Source: Aestuariibacter sp. (lineage in GTDB: Bacteria; Pseudomonadota; Gammaproteobacteria; Enterobacterales; Alteromonadaceae). Taken from it: a stretch of 64,000 nt of DNA. Position numbers and translations under genes: made by a program. The notes under the pieces are model-generated. The model saw only the letters and a program-made list of their open reading frames with translations, ran no database searches and was not told the origin of the DNA. This document shows, piece by piece, positions 36,670 to 45,563 of this stretch (positions are counted from its first letter, which is position 1; each line of letters opens with the position of its first letter). The DNA is taken from NCBI GenBank assembly GCA_017794925.1, contig CP051238.1, positions 2,496,179-2,560,178 of the forward strand, written 5' to 3'.

Positions 36670-37161
36670 TTAATGTTTGCGGGTGGATTTGTCCAGTGTG
36701 CCCATGGCAAAGGCTGAAATGACAAAGGTAAGGTGAATAATCACGTACCACATAAGTTTGTCGTTACCGATATTGGTCGCATTCATGAAGATTTTCAGCA
36801 AGTGAATCGATGAAATAGCAACAATGGAAGCGGCTACCTTACTTTTTAATGAGCTGGTATCCAATGTGCCCAGCCAGGCCAGTTTTTCAGTCCCTTCTTT
36901 CAGATCGATTTGCGACACAAAGTTTTCGTAACTGGTAAACATCACCATAATGATGAGGCCGGATACCAGCGCAATGTCGATAAGTGACAGAACCACTAGG
37001 ACAATGTCAGCTTCACTGATCTCAAAAACATGAGGCAGCAGATGAAACAGTTCCTGAAAAAACTTAATGCCCAGTGCCACCAGTGCCAGGCTTAATCCTA
37101 TATAAATGGGCGCGAGTAACCATCGCGATGCATACATAACGCGCTCAACCCAAGCTTCCAA
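36670..37161 (-). CDS. yqhA: UPF0114 (YqhA) family membrane protein
   Basis: A 163-residue protein with four predicted transmembrane helices and the family motif [25 protein letters not shown] start ([20 protein letters not shown]). The family is small and of unknown function; E. coli YqhA is an inner-membrane protein. It stands alone in the gap between the MFS gene and nth. Confidence 0.88.
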   Translation of the reverse strand: MEAWVERVMYASRWLLAPIYIGLSLALVALGIKFFQELFHLLPHVFEISEADIVLVVLSLIDIALVSGLIIMVMFTSYENFVSQIDLKEGTEKLAWLGTLDTSSLKSKVAASIVAISSIHLLKIFMNATNIGNDKLMWYVIIHLTFVISAFAMGTLDKSTRKH

Positions 37162-37230
37162 ATTGCATTCTCCTTGAAAAAACGATGATGATAGGGTCCG
37201 TTGACCATTGGATAATATCTCAGAAAACAG

Positions 37231-37250
37231 GGCGTATCCGTCAATACGCC
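37231..37250 (-). terminator. Terminator after nth
   Basis: Stem GGCGTAT / ATACGCC with a 6-base loop, followed on the minus strand by CTGTTTT. It ends the rsx-nth unit about 20 bases after the nth stop. Confidence 0.7.
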
Positions 37251-37270
37251 TTTCGTACTTATTTTAAGCT

Positions 37271-37990
37271 TTAGCTATTTTTTTGCTTTTTGACCGTTTT
37301 CTTTTGCTGAGCCTGACGCTTTTTTTCCTGCTCTTTCAGTACCTCGTTAATAAAACTTTTTCGGCCAAACTGGCGGGTAATAATGCACTTGTCCAGCGAG
37401 AAGCCCCGGGCAGGACAGTACTCTCTGCCATAGTATATGATTTGCAGGTGTAAATCGTTCCAGCGGTCTCTGGGAAACAATCGTTTGGCGTCACGTTCTG
37501 TTTGCTCCACACTTTTACCATTGGATAAGCCCCACCGGTACATCAATCGGTGGATATGGGTATCAACCGGGAACGCGGGTATGCCAAATGCCTGAGACAT
37601 CACGACGGAGGCGGTCTTATGCCCGACGCCGGGCATGGATTCCAGTGCTTCAAAATCCTGTGGGACCTCACCGCCGTGTTGTTTAATGATCATATCCGAC
37701 AGGTGCCAAATCCCTTTTGACTTCATCGGTGACAAGCCGCAAGGCTTGATGATCTCTTTGATCTCTTCAATGCTCATCTGCACCATATCGAAGGGATTAT
37801 CGGCTCTGGCAAATAGTTTAGGGGTAATTTGGTTAACTCGTTCATCGGTGCATTGGGCAGACAACAGCACTGCTACAAGTAGTGTGTAGGGATCTTTATG
37901 ATCTAACGGAATGGGTATTTCCGGGTACAATTCATCCAGAATATCCATGATGGCTTGTACTTTTTGTTGTTTTGTCAGGGAACTACTCAT
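37271..37990 (-). CDS. nth: Endonuclease III-like DNA glycosylase without a canonical Fe-S loop
   Basis: A 239-residue HhH-GPD DNA glycosylase: LLSAQCTDERV, the helix-hairpin-helix SMPGVGHKTASVVM with its catalytic Lys, and FPVDTHIHRLMYR with the catalytic Asp. E. coli Nth has a [4Fe-4S] loop C-x6-C-x2-C-x5-C at the C-terminus; here only REYCPARGFSLDKCIITRQ is found, with two Cys eight residues apart and no further pair. A Lys/Gln-rich tail of about 20 residues follows. Its position last in the rsx operon is the classic nth slot. The enzyme removes oxidised pyrimidines and nicks the abasic site. ATG at 37990 chosen over an upstream TTG. Confidence 0.85.
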   Translation of the reverse strand: MSSSLTKQQKVQAIMDILDELYPEIPIPLDHKDPYTLLVAVLLSAQCTDERVNQITPKLFARADNPFDMVQMSIEEIKEIIKPCGLSPMKSKGIWHLSDMIIKQHGGEVPQDFEALESMPGVGHKTASVVMSQAFGIPAFPVDTHIHRLMYRWGLSNGKSVEQTERDAKRLFPRDRWNDLHLQIIYYGREYCPARGFSLDKCIITRQFGRKSFINEVLKEQEKKRQAQQKKTVKKQKNS

Positions 37991-38021
37991 ATTGGGTACC
38001 AAATAATACGTGACGCAACAG

Positions 38022-38711
38022 TTAATTCTCGGCGGTGACGCGCGCTCGGACGACTTTCTTCGGCGCGTTTGCTGCGGCTTTGTCGGCTAGTTTTTTATCG
38101 ATAATATTCTTAAGGGCAATCAGAAAACCCAGACCGAGAAACGCACCTGGCGGTAGTATGGCCAGCAAGAATGGGTTTTCAGGACTAAACAGCGTAATTT
38201 GCCAGTTAACTGCGAACGGGCCAAACAGACGTTCTGCGCCGTGTAGCAAGGTGCCATTCCCCAGTACTTCCCGAATCCCGCCCAACACAATCAGAACCAG
38301 GGTAAAGCCCAGGCCCATCATAAATCCGTCAAAGGCTGAAGTGGATACCGGGTTTTTCGACGCAAACGCTTCGGCACGGCCAATTATGGCGCAGTTGGTG
38401 ACAATAAGAGGAATAAAAATACCCAGAGCCAGGTAGAGTTCGTAGGTGTAGGCATTCATCAGTAACTGTATGACCGTTACGAAAGCCGCAATGATCATAA
38501 CGAAGACCGGTATCCGAATCGCCGAGGTCACGTAGTTTCGAATCAATGACACAGTGGCGTTAGAGCCAATGAGGACTAACGTCGTGGCAATACCCAGTCC
38601 GAGGCCGTTAATGACACTTGATGTGACCGCCAGCAACGGGCACAGACCTAATAACTGCACTAATGCCGGGTTATTTTTCCATAAACCTTCGAGTGTGAGC
38701 TGTTGATACAT
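38022..38711 (-). CDS. rsxE: Electron transport complex subunit RsxE/RnfE
   Basis: A 229-residue inner-membrane protein with six predicted helices and family segments [42 protein letters not shown] and [16 protein letters not shown]. Part of the Rnf/Rsx complex, which couples ferredoxin/NADH electron flow to ion transport and, as Rsx, keeps SoxR reduced. ATG at 38711 fits the AGGAG spacing better than a GTG two codons earlier, which lies against the ribosome site. Overlaps nothing but sits seven bases from rsxG. Confidence 0.94.
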   Translation of the reverse strand: MYQQLTLEGLWKNNPALVQLLGLCPLLAVTSSVINGLGLGIATTLVLIGSNATVSLIRNYVTSAIRIPVFVMIIAAFVTVIQLLMNAYTYELYLALGIFIPLIVTNCAIIGRAEAFASKNPVSTSAFDGFMMGLGFTLVLIVLGGIREVLGNGTLLHGAERLFGPFAVNWQITLFSPENPFLLAILPPGAFLGLGFLIALKNIIDKKLADKAAANAPKKVVRARVTAEN

Positions 38712-38717
38712 ACGCAC

Positions 38718-39359
38718 TTACTCCTGAGTTTCTGCCGGGGCAGGGCAGTTGGCAGGTAAACTAAACAAGGTTGCCTGCTGTTGATTCAAATAGGCTAATG
38801 CTCTGGACACTGCGCCGACAACGGCTCTTGGGGTAATGGTAGCGCCGGTGAACTGGTCAAACTGACCGCCATCTTTCTTGACTTGCCAGCGTTTGCTGTC
38901 TTCTTCTTTATAGACTTTGCCGTTGAAAGACAGCATCCAGTCGCTAACTGACATGTCTATTTTGTCTCCTAACCCCGGAGTCTCTGCATGATCGAGTGCT
39001 CTGACACCCAATACTTCTCCGCGCGTATTCACACCGAGGATTAAATGGATGTTACCGCTGTAGCCATCGGGAGCCGTAAACTCGGCGGCTAAAGCCTGAT
39101 TTTCGCCGTCTAACCGGGCGCGGTAAACCGCATGTGAACCTCGTCCCAGGGCTGCATCATCAATCTGTAAACAGTCCAGTGCCAATTGATTATTGTATAG
39201 CGCAGGTGGAACTACCTCGTTCAATGTAGAAAGAAGTCGCTTCGCGCGTTGTTCTGCAATCTTTTGTTCGGTGCCAGCAAAGGTAAATGCAATGAGTGCC
39301 GTAGTAATAAGCGCAAACCCAGCCAGTAGAGCGCCATTTTTAATGATACTGTTTGGCAT
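38718..39359 (-). CDS. rsxG: Electron transport complex subunit RsxG/RnfG
   Basis: A 213-residue protein with one N-terminal transmembrane helix and a periplasmic FMN-binding domain. The TGATITP motif at residues 171-177 carries Thr174, where FMN is covalently linked in E. coli RsxG. Its ATG overlaps the rsxD stop by one base. Confidence 0.94.
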   Translation of the reverse strand: MPNSIIKNGALLAGFALITTALIAFTFAGTEQKIAEQRAKRLLSTLNEVVPPALYNNQLALDCLQIDDAALGRGSHAVYRARLDGENQALAAEFTAPDGYSGNIHLILGVNTRGEVLGVRALDHAETPGLGDKIDMSVSDWMLSFNGKVYKEEDSKRWQVKKDGGQFDQFTGATITPRAVVGAVSRALAYLNQQQATLFSLPANCPAPAETQE

Positions 39360-40450
39360 TATGACTCTCCCTGATGCGGCTTTTGTTTAGGGCGCTGGCC
39401 ATACACTTTGGGCTGGGTGTAATAATCAATCAGAGGGACTGCCATATTCATGATCACAACCGCAAATGCAATGGCATCGGGATAACCGCCAAAGGTCCGG
39501 ATAATAACTACCCAAAAACCAATCGCTGTGCCAAATACCAGTCGCCCTTTTGGTGTGGTTGAGGCAGATACCGGGTCTGTAGCAATAAAAAATGCACCCA
39601 ACATGACCGCGCCATTGGTCCAGTGAAAAAGTGCGGAGCCGAACAGATCACCATTAATGAGCTGCAAAAACGTAGCGGTTACCGCGACGCCAGCAATCAG
39701 CGATACCGGAATGTGCCAGCTTATGATGCGCTGTTGAATAAGTACAATCCCGCCTGCCAAATAGGCCAGTGCGACCCAACTCCAGCCTGCGCCAGCTGCA
39801 TCAGTAATCCCTTTGCCAAACAGTGGGTGGCTGAGTGCTTCCGTGTAGGTGTAGCCCTGGCTTAGCTGTGTCTTTACGTAATCAAGCGGCGTAGCCATCG
39901 TATAGCCATCAGCCCCGGCGCGAAGCTGAGTCAGATCGTAGCCGGACTGACTAAACCCAGTAAAAATCACTGAAATCGCATCGCCAAATGACATGTCGTG
40001 TAATGCCATTGAGGAGGGGGGCAACCAGCCACTCATGGCAGCGGGGAAAGAAATCAACAGCATTACATACGCAGCCATCGCTGGATTGAACAGGTTAAAG
40101 CCCAGACCACCATAAAGCTGTTTGACGATTGCAATGGCAAACCAGGTGCCCAGAACTGTCATCCACCAGGGGAGTAGCGGAGGTAAGCTAACTGCCAGCA
40201 ATAATGCAGTGACGATGGCACTGTAGTCAGCCAGAGCCTGGCCAATCTCGCGTTTGCGCAGGGCAACTATGATTGCTTCAGTTACCACGGCGGTGATTGC
40301 CGCTAACAGCATTTGCAACATCACGCCCCAGCCAAAGAAAATAACCTGAGCAATGACGCCAGGTATCATGGCGTATAATACCCAACGCATCACCTGGTCG
40401 GTGGTGCGTCTTACGTGCTGATGGGGAGAACTCGATAAGGTTAACTTCAT
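39359..40450 (-). CDS. rsxD: Electron transport complex subunit RsxD/RnfD
   Basis: A 363-residue inner-membrane protein with about nine helices. It has the family's start ([19 protein letters not shown]), [20 protein letters not shown] and [16 protein letters not shown] segments; a covalently bound FMN on a Thr in this type of protein is known. Its ATG overlaps the rsxC stop by four bases. Confidence 0.94.
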   Translation of the reverse strand: MKLTLSSSPHQHVRRTTDQVMRWVLYAMIPGVIAQVIFFGWGVMLQMLLAAITAVVTEAIIVALRKREIGQALADYSAIVTALLLAVSLPPLLPWWMTVLGTWFAIAIVKQLYGGLGFNLFNPAMAAYVMLLISFPAAMSGWLPPSSMALHDMSFGDAISVIFTGFSQSGYDLTQLRAGADGYTMATPLDYVKTQLSQGYTYTEALSHPLFGKGITDAAGAGWSWVALAYLAGGIVLIQQRIISWHIPVSLIAGVAVTATFLQLINGDLFGSALFHWTNGAVMLGAFFIATDPVSASTTPKGRLVFGTAIGFWVVIIRTFGGYPDAIAFAVVIMNMAVPLIDYYTQPKVYGQRPKQKPHQGES

Positions 40451-43002
40451 GCGTTATCTTGCTCCTGATCATTGCTGTTATCTTGTTTAGCGGCTTTTTT
40501 TGCTTTTGCTCTGGCAACGGCTGCTGCGATTTTTGCCTTGCGTTGCTCTTCTGGGGATAAGGCATCTTCTGTGACGTCTGTAGCGGTGTCTGCAGCGGAT
40601 TCGGCGTCAGAAGATACTGGCGCGTTGTCCTCAGCTTTATCTGCCTGTTCTGACGTCGTTTCTACCGCTGCCTTTTTTGCTTTCGCACGAGCGACCGCGG
40701 CGGCAATTTTCGCTTTTCGCTGTGCCTCCGGGCTTAACGCTTCATTTGCTTCTTGTGCTGGCGTTTGTGCATCGGTGTCGGCGCTTGACGGCTCGGCCAA
40801 GTTTGCAGGACTTACCGCCACCTTTTTTGCTTTTGCGCGGGCAACCGCTGCTGCAATTTTGGCCTTACGCTGTGCTTCAGGGCTCGATGTTTCATCGGAT
40901 TGTTGAGCTGGTGTATTTTCAACGTCAGTTTGAGGTTCGGCGGAGGTTTCCTCTGCGTTTTGTGCCGCAGTCTTTTTAGCCTTAGCTCGCGCGACCGCTG
41001 CCGCCACTTTTGCTTTACGCTCAGCGGCTGAGTCGGTTGGGTCGGCTGTAGAGGCCGTATTGGTTTCTACCGTTTTTGCGGTGTCATCCGGTTCGGTTGC
41101 AGGCATGGCTGTGTTGTCTTCCACTGCGCTATGTCCCGCTTTTTTCGCTTTCGCTCTGGCGATAGCGGCGGCAACTTTGGCTTTGCGCTCTGCGTTTGCG
41201 TCGTGCCCGGTACTCGTTTCCTGCACAGCTTTCTCATCGCGCTGATCTGTTGCTTCGGCAGTATCATTCCCGCGCTCTGCTTTTTTAGCTTTTGCTCTGG
41301 CAATAGCCGCAGCGACCTTGTCCTGCTTGGTTTCACTGGTGTGGGCGGTGTCTGACTGTGCATTGTTGTCAGCCACTTCGGTGCCTGTCTGTTGCGCGGC
41401 TCTTTTCGCTTTGGCTCGTGCCAGTGCAGCAGCAACTTTATCTTTAGCCGGGTTGGTGCTGCTTGTTTCTGGGTTTCCAGCTACCGTGCTTCCTGCTGAC
41501 GTGCTTTGTTGTGCCTGCACGGCTTGCTTACGGGCTTCTGCAGCCTGACGGTGTTTTGCTTCCCGCTCTTCTTTCTCGCGCTCGAGACGTGCTTTGCGCG
41601 CTTCAAATCGCTGTTTTGATTTCTCAGCTTTGTCTTTTTCGTCTTTTTGAATACGAATCTGCGATTTTGCTTTGCGATAATAGTGTACCAATGGAATTTC
41701 ACTGGGGCACACATACGCACACGCACCGCACTCAATACAATCGAACAGGTTGTATTCTTCGGCTTTATCAAGCTCTCCCGCTTTACTGTGCCAGTAAAGT
41801 TGTTGCGGCAGCAGGCTTGCCGGGCAGGCGTCAGCGCACGCACTACAGCGAATACACGCCAGTTCCCGTTGGTTAATTCGCAGCTCTTTTTTCGCAGGGA
41901 CTAAAATGCAGTTCGTGGTTTTTACTACCGGGACTTCGACAGAGGGCAGGGTAAATCCCATCATGGGGCCGCCCATGATCACGGTAGGACTGGCCTGCCG
42001 TTTGGGCTGATAGCTACCTTGTGCCAGTAATGCCTGAATTGGGGTACCAATAAGTGCCCACACATTCTGTGGATGTTGAAGCGCTTCGCCCGTCAGAGTG
42101 ACAACACGCTGAATAAGCGGTTTACCGTAGAGGATAGCATCGGCAATGGCGAAACAGGTGCCGACGTTGAACATCATTACGCCGATATCGGCAGGCAGGC
42201 CATCTCGCGGCACTTCGCGTCCGGTAAGTACCTGAATTAACTGTTTTTCGCCCCCGGCGGGGTACTTTGTGGGTACTGACACAACGCGAATATGAGGGTT
42301 GTCTTCACACACTTTACGCATTGCTTCAAACGCTTCAGGTTTGTTGTCTTCAATACCAATGATTGTCACTTTTGGTGAAAGTAGATGGCGTAAGATATCG
42401 ACACCCTGGCGTATTTGCCAGGCGTGTTCACGCATCAGACGATCATCTGACGTAATATAGGGCTCGCACTCGATACCGTTAATGATTAAAAACTCAACAG
42501 TCTTTCTGGCTGTCGATTTTATATGGGTTGGAAAACCGGCTCCGCCCATGCCGGCAATGCCCGCGTCGCAGATTGCGGCGACCAGTTCAGCAGGTTCAGC
42601 CTTGGTGTAATCGTTAAGGGGTTTTAACTCAGTCCACTGCTCCTGGCCGTCGGGTTTTATAACCACGCACAACTCGGTAAGCCCACTGGGATGCGCGGTC
42701 GTGCGCTCTTCAATGGCTAACACTTCGCCAGATGTTGACGCGTGCACAGGCACAGAGAAAGGGTGGGGGCTTTGCGTTAAAGGTTGACCTTTCAATACAT
42801 GATCGCCAGCGGTTACCAGACAAGTGCCGGCTGTGCCTATATGCTGACGAATGGGAATAACCAGTTCAGTAGGCAAGGATATCGTAGTGATTGCTGTTTG
42901 GTTCGATAGCCCTTTGCGTCCGTCAGGGTGCACGCCTCCCGGAAAATCCCATAGCTTTTGCGAATCGAGTCGTTGCAGTATCTGTGAAAAATCGTTTGGC
43001 AT
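40447..43002 (-). CDS. rsxC: Electron transport complex subunit RsxC/RnfC
   Basis: An 851-residue cytoplasmic, membrane-associated subunit. The N-terminal 370 residues form the NADH/FMN-binding core ([39 protein letters not shown]). Two [4Fe-4S] motifs follow near residues 380-435 ([35 protein letters not shown]). From about residue 515 the protein becomes an Ala/Lys tail with seven repeats of ARAKAK type, longer than the conserved core needs. Coiled or helical structure is likely. Codon overlap with rsxD indicates coupled translation. Confidence 0.94.
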   Translation of the reverse strand: MPNDFSQILQRLDSQKLWDFPGGVHPDGRKGLSNQTAITTISLPTELVIPIRQHIGTAGTCLVTAGDHVLKGQPLTQSPHPFSVPVHASTSGEVLAIEERTTAHPSGLTELCVVIKPDGQEQWTELKPLNDYTKAEPAELVAAICDAGIAGMGGAGFPTHIKSTARKTVEFLIINGIECEPYITSDDRLMREHAWQIRQGVDILRHLLSPKVTIIGIEDNKPEAFEAMRKVCEDNPHIRVVSVPTKYPAGGEKQLIQVLTGREVPRDGLPADIGVMMFNVGTCFAIADAILYGKPLIQRVVTLTGEALQHPQNVWALIGTPIQALLAQGSYQPKRQASPTVIMGGPMMGFTLPSVEVPVVKTTNCILVPAKKELRINQRELACIRCSACADACPASLLPQQLYWHSKAGELDKAEEYNLFDCIECGACAYVCPSEIPLVHYYRKAKSQIRIQKDEKDKAEKSKQRFEARKARLEREKEEREAKHRQAAEARKQAVQAQQSTSAGSTVAGNPETSSTNPAKDKVAAALARAKAKRAAQQTGTEVADNNAQSDTAHTSETKQDKVAAAIARAKAKKAERGNDTAEATDQRDEKAVQETSTGHDANAERKAKVAAAIARAKAKKAGHSAVEDNTAMPATEPDDTAKTVETNTASTADPTDSAAERKAKVAAAVARAKAKKTAAQNAEETSAEPQTDVENTPAQQSDETSSPEAQRKAKIAAAVARAKAKKVAVSPANLAEPSSADTDAQTPAQEANEALSPEAQRKAKIAAAVARAKAKKAAVETTSEQADKAEDNAPVSSDAESAADTATDVTEDALSPEEQRKAKIAAAVARAKAKKAAKQDNSNDQEQDNA
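40494..41443 (-). repeat. Seven in-frame repeats in the rsxC tail
   Basis: A unit of about 15 residues with the core [14 protein letters not shown] occurs seven times in RsxC residues 520-836, at about 40496, 40671, 40820, 40970, 41138, 41280 and 41400 (left edge of each). Linkers are acidic and Thr/Ser/Ala rich, with variable length. Neighbouring units differ at many third positions, so they diverged before any recent expansion. Confidence 0.85.
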
Positions 43003-43003
43003 A

Positions 43004-43570
43004 TCAGGAAATCACTTTCACCGGAATGTCACCCTTAGGCGTCTGCGAAAAATCCCATTGCCAGGATGCGGTAGTCGGGTTAACAGTCACCATATCTATA
43101 CAATCGACGGGACATGGTTCTACACATAAGTCACATCCCGTACAGGCGTCGGTTATGACGGTATGCATTTGTTTAGCTGCGCCCACGATGGCGTCAACCG
43201 GGCAGGCCTGAATGCATTTGGTACACCCAATACATTCGTCTTCGCGAATGTAAGCGACTTTTGGCGCATTTTCCTCGCCGTGTGCTGCATCCAACGGTTT
43301 GGCTTCAACGCCCATTAAATCAGCTAACTGTTTAATGGTGCTTTCTCCGCCCGGAGGGCACTTATTTATATCGTCGCCATTAGCGATGGCTTCGGCATAG
43401 GGGCGGCAACCCGGGTAGCCGCATTGACCACATTGGGTTTGAGGTAATACCTGATCAATTTGTTCGACCAGCGGATCGCCTTCAACGTGAAATCGAATTG
43501 CGGCGTAGCCAAGGGCCAGACCAAACCCCAGTGCTAATAGTCCTAAGGCGAGCAGTGCTGCAACAATCAT
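43004..43570 (-). CDS. rsxB: Electron transport complex subunit RsxB/RnfB
   Basis: A 188-residue Fe-S protein with one N-terminal membrane helix, a CGQCGYPGC cluster-binding segment (about residues 47-55), and two ferredoxin-type [4Fe-4S] motifs [12 protein letters not shown] and [12 protein letters not shown]. It is the electron entry subunit of the complex, receiving electrons from ferredoxin. Three bases separate its stop from rsxC and it shares one base with rsxA. Confidence 0.95.
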   Translation of the reverse strand: MIVAALLALGLLALGFGLALGYAAIRFHVEGDPLVEQIDQVLPQTQCGQCGYPGCRPYAEAIANGDDINKCPPGGESTIKQLADLMGVEAKPLDAAHGEENAPKVAYIREDECIGCTKCIQACPVDAIVGAAKQMHTVITDACTGCDLCVEPCPVDCIDMVTVNPTTASWQWDFSQTPKGDIPVKVIS

Positions 43571-44151
43571 TACACTTTCACCAATCCGCTAAAGCCCATA
43601 AATGCAAGCGACATAAGCCCGGCAGTAATCATGGCTATGGATGCGCCTTTAAATGGTGTTGGGACATCCGCTGCCGCCAGGCGTTCCCGCATAGCGGCAA
43701 ACAAAATCATTGCCAATGAAAAACCGACGGCAGCACCAAATCCGTAAATAATGCTTTGAATTAAATTGTGTTGTTCAGTGAGATTTAGCAGAGCAACACC
43801 TAGTACAGCACAATTAGTGGTGATCAGAGGTAAAAAGATACCCAGTAGGCGATAGAGCGTCGGACTGGTTTTGTGAACGACCATCTCAGTAAATTGAACG
43901 ACCACAGCGATGACCAGAATAAAACTAATCGTGCGTAAAAAACTAATTCCCAGTGGCTGTAGTAAATAAGTCTCAACCAGGTAGCTACACACTGAAGCCA
44001 GTGTAAGCACAAAGGTGGTTGCCATGGACATACCGATAGCTGTTTCCAATTTACTGGAAACCCCCATAAACGGACACAAACCCAGGAATTTAACCAGTAC
44101 AAAATTGTTGACTAACACAGTACTGATAAGAAGCAGGAAAAATTCAGTCAT
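43570..44151 (-). CDS. rsxA: Electron transport complex subunit RsxA/RnfA
   Basis: A 193-residue inner-membrane protein with six predicted helices and family motifs [39 protein letters not shown]. It is the first gene of the operon. The promoter should be in 44152-44361; a -10 was not clear. It is paralogous to RsxE. Confidence 0.95.
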   Translation of the reverse strand: MTEFFLLLISTVLVNNFVLVKFLGLCPFMGVSSKLETAIGMSMATTFVLTLASVCSYLVETYLLQPLGISFLRTISFILVIAVVVQFTEMVVHKTSPTLYRLLGIFLPLITTNCAVLGVALLNLTEQHNLIQSIIYGFGAAVGFSLAMILFAAMRERLAAADVPTPFKGASIAMITAGLMSLAFMGFSGLVKV

Positions 44152-44361
44152 TTAGATTCAGTATCACTAATCAAGCCAGTGGATTATAGAAAAATCATCG
44201 TATTCATTATCGCGGTATTATCTCTTATTTTTCGCGTAATTAAAAACGTATACTGGAAATATGCGCTGAGTGATCTAAGAGCATAGAGGAACATTAATAT
44301 AGAAATGTAAACTTCGAAGAAGAAGCTATTTAACTGAGCAATACAATAAGTGTAAAAGAAT

Positions 44362-44379
44362 GGAGCCAGAAGTGGCTCC
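44362..44379 (-). terminator. Hairpin overlapping the end of the first tRNA-Asn
   Basis: Stem GGAGCCA / TGGCTCC with a GAAG loop; on the minus strand it is followed by ATTCTTTT. One arm (44373-44379) is the 3' acceptor end of the tRNA itself, including the encoded CCA. Confidence 0.65.
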
Positions 44380-44449
44380 CCCTCCCCGACTCGAACGGGG
44401 GACCTGCGGATTAACAGTCCGTCGCTCTAACCAACTGAGCTAAGGGGGA
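44373..44449 (-). tRNA. tRNA-Asn (GTT), copy nearer rsxA
   Basis: A 77-base tRNA with a 7-bp acceptor stem (TCCCCCT pairing with AGGGGGA), the D-arm GCTCAGTTGGTTAGAGC, the anticodon loop CTGTTAA with anticodon GTT, the T-arm GTTCGAGTC and an encoded CCA. It is identical to the second copy at 44477-44553. Confidence 0.95.
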
Positions 44450-44476
44450 ATCGACACCTAAGTTGTTTGCTGAAGT

Positions 44477-44553
44477 TGGCTCCCCCTCCCCGACTCGAAC
44501 GGGGGACCTGCGGATTAACAGTCCGTCGCTCTAACCAACTGAGCTAAGGGGGA
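44477..44553 (-). tRNA. tRNA-Asn (GTT), second copy
   Basis: Identical in sequence to the copy at 44373-44449, on the same strand, with a 27-base spacer. The transcript order on the minus strand is this copy first. A shared promoter upstream of 44553 is likely. Confidence 0.95.
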
Positions 44554-45445
44554 CCTGTGTTTCAACGGCTGCGAATATTAATGAGCTAACGAGGATGTGT
44601 CAATATACTTCGTTATATTTTTATTTCGTTTGCTCAAAAAATGTCATTTAGGCGATCTTTAATACAATTTTGCCATAAACTGGCTGTTTTTTATACTTTT
44701 GGTTGTGTGAATAAGTCTAATGCATTGAAAAATAGTGTTTTAGTAGATTGTTGAGGTAGGGGAATTCCTTTAAAAAGCAATAATTGCATATAAAGTGATA
44801 TATTTATATCTAAAAGCTATTAAAAAAACGTTGAATACTGTTCTTGCATACAGGTTTTCATAAATCTGTAACCTATTGTGTGAAGTTAGAAGGTTAGTCG
44901 TTACTTACATAAAGTTTTAACGATCTGGCTTAAAGCCGCGCCAATACTGGGTCTTTGCGACTTATCCACGAATTCTGTGGATAACTATGTTGATAGATGT
45001 GTTTCAAAGCAAGTCATGCTCAGTGCATGTCAAAAAATTGTCATGTGGCTGTCATGTTGATCTTGGTTTAACTATATGATTTTTATTTGTTTATCATTTT
45101 TAGTGCACATCTTTGTAACAAAGTGTCAATGTTTTTTGCACCAAAATGATCAGTTGAAGGCTTGTGTGTTACTCATTCACCAATTGGTCCGAAAAATCGA
45201 CAGTTTAACAATCCGTTTACACAAAAGCAGATGCGTATCTCACCTGGTAGTGGGTCAGGCTTGCTCCGCATAGGCCCGGTAAAGTGTATTTATTAAGTTA
45301 CACGCGCTATCGGTGGCAAAAAATGCGTATACAGGCCGACTCGTGCTTCAGATGAATAAATAAGATTCCGTTATTGACCTCGTAATTGATAAAAATGCGA
45401 TGAATAGCGTTATTCGGGACGCAATATTAATTTCACGATAAAATA
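44554..45445. other. Gene-free region of about 0.9 kb
   Basis: A/T-rich stretch with no convincing gene; a 65-codon frame at 45076-45273 shows no coding character. It holds the DnaA-box pair at 44962-44984 and three GTCATG elements at 45010-45060. It presumably carries the tRNA promoter at its left end. It ends at the LexA box before the MATE gene. Confidence 0.5.
44962..44984. promoter_or_regulatory. Inverted pair of DnaA boxes
   Basis: TTATCCACG on the plus strand at 44962-44970 and TTATCCACA on the minus strand at 44976-44984 (a perfect consensus R-type box), five bases apart and head to head. The whole forms a nearly perfect palindrome with GAATTC at its centre. It lies upstream of uvrB, as the DnaA-reactivating sequence DARS1 does in E. 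coli. Confidence 0.6.
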
Positions 45446-45461
45446 CTGTTGTTATTTACAG
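45446..45461 (+). promoter_or_regulatory. LexA (SOS) box upstream of MATE-uvrB
   Basis: CTGT-TGTTATTT-ACAG matches the CTGT-N8-ACAG LexA operator exactly, preceded by TA. It lies 103 bases before the MATE start and about 1.5 kb before uvrB. No other LexA-like site was seen close to the uvrB start. Confidence 0.7.
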
Positions 45462-45563
45462 CACTCCAGTACAATAAATCCTTTATCTTTTTCACCCGTG
45501 TGAGTTCGGCTGGCTGATACGCCTCCTCCGCACGTTAGTTCATCTCAAAATGTGATTAAAGCC

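Noticed and set aside
40494..41443. Regular repeats suggesting a CRISPR array
   Set aside because: They are in frame within rsxC, differ at third positions, and have no palindromic repeat or uniform spacer length.
44373..44553. Tandem tRNA genes as an integration site
   Set aside because: No integrase, no truncated third copy and no change in gene character next to them; the neighbours are core genes.
45076..45273. 65-codon frame in the gene-free kilobase
   Set aside because: Codon use and residue pattern (Cys/His/Leu-rich) look random, and no ribosome site is visible.
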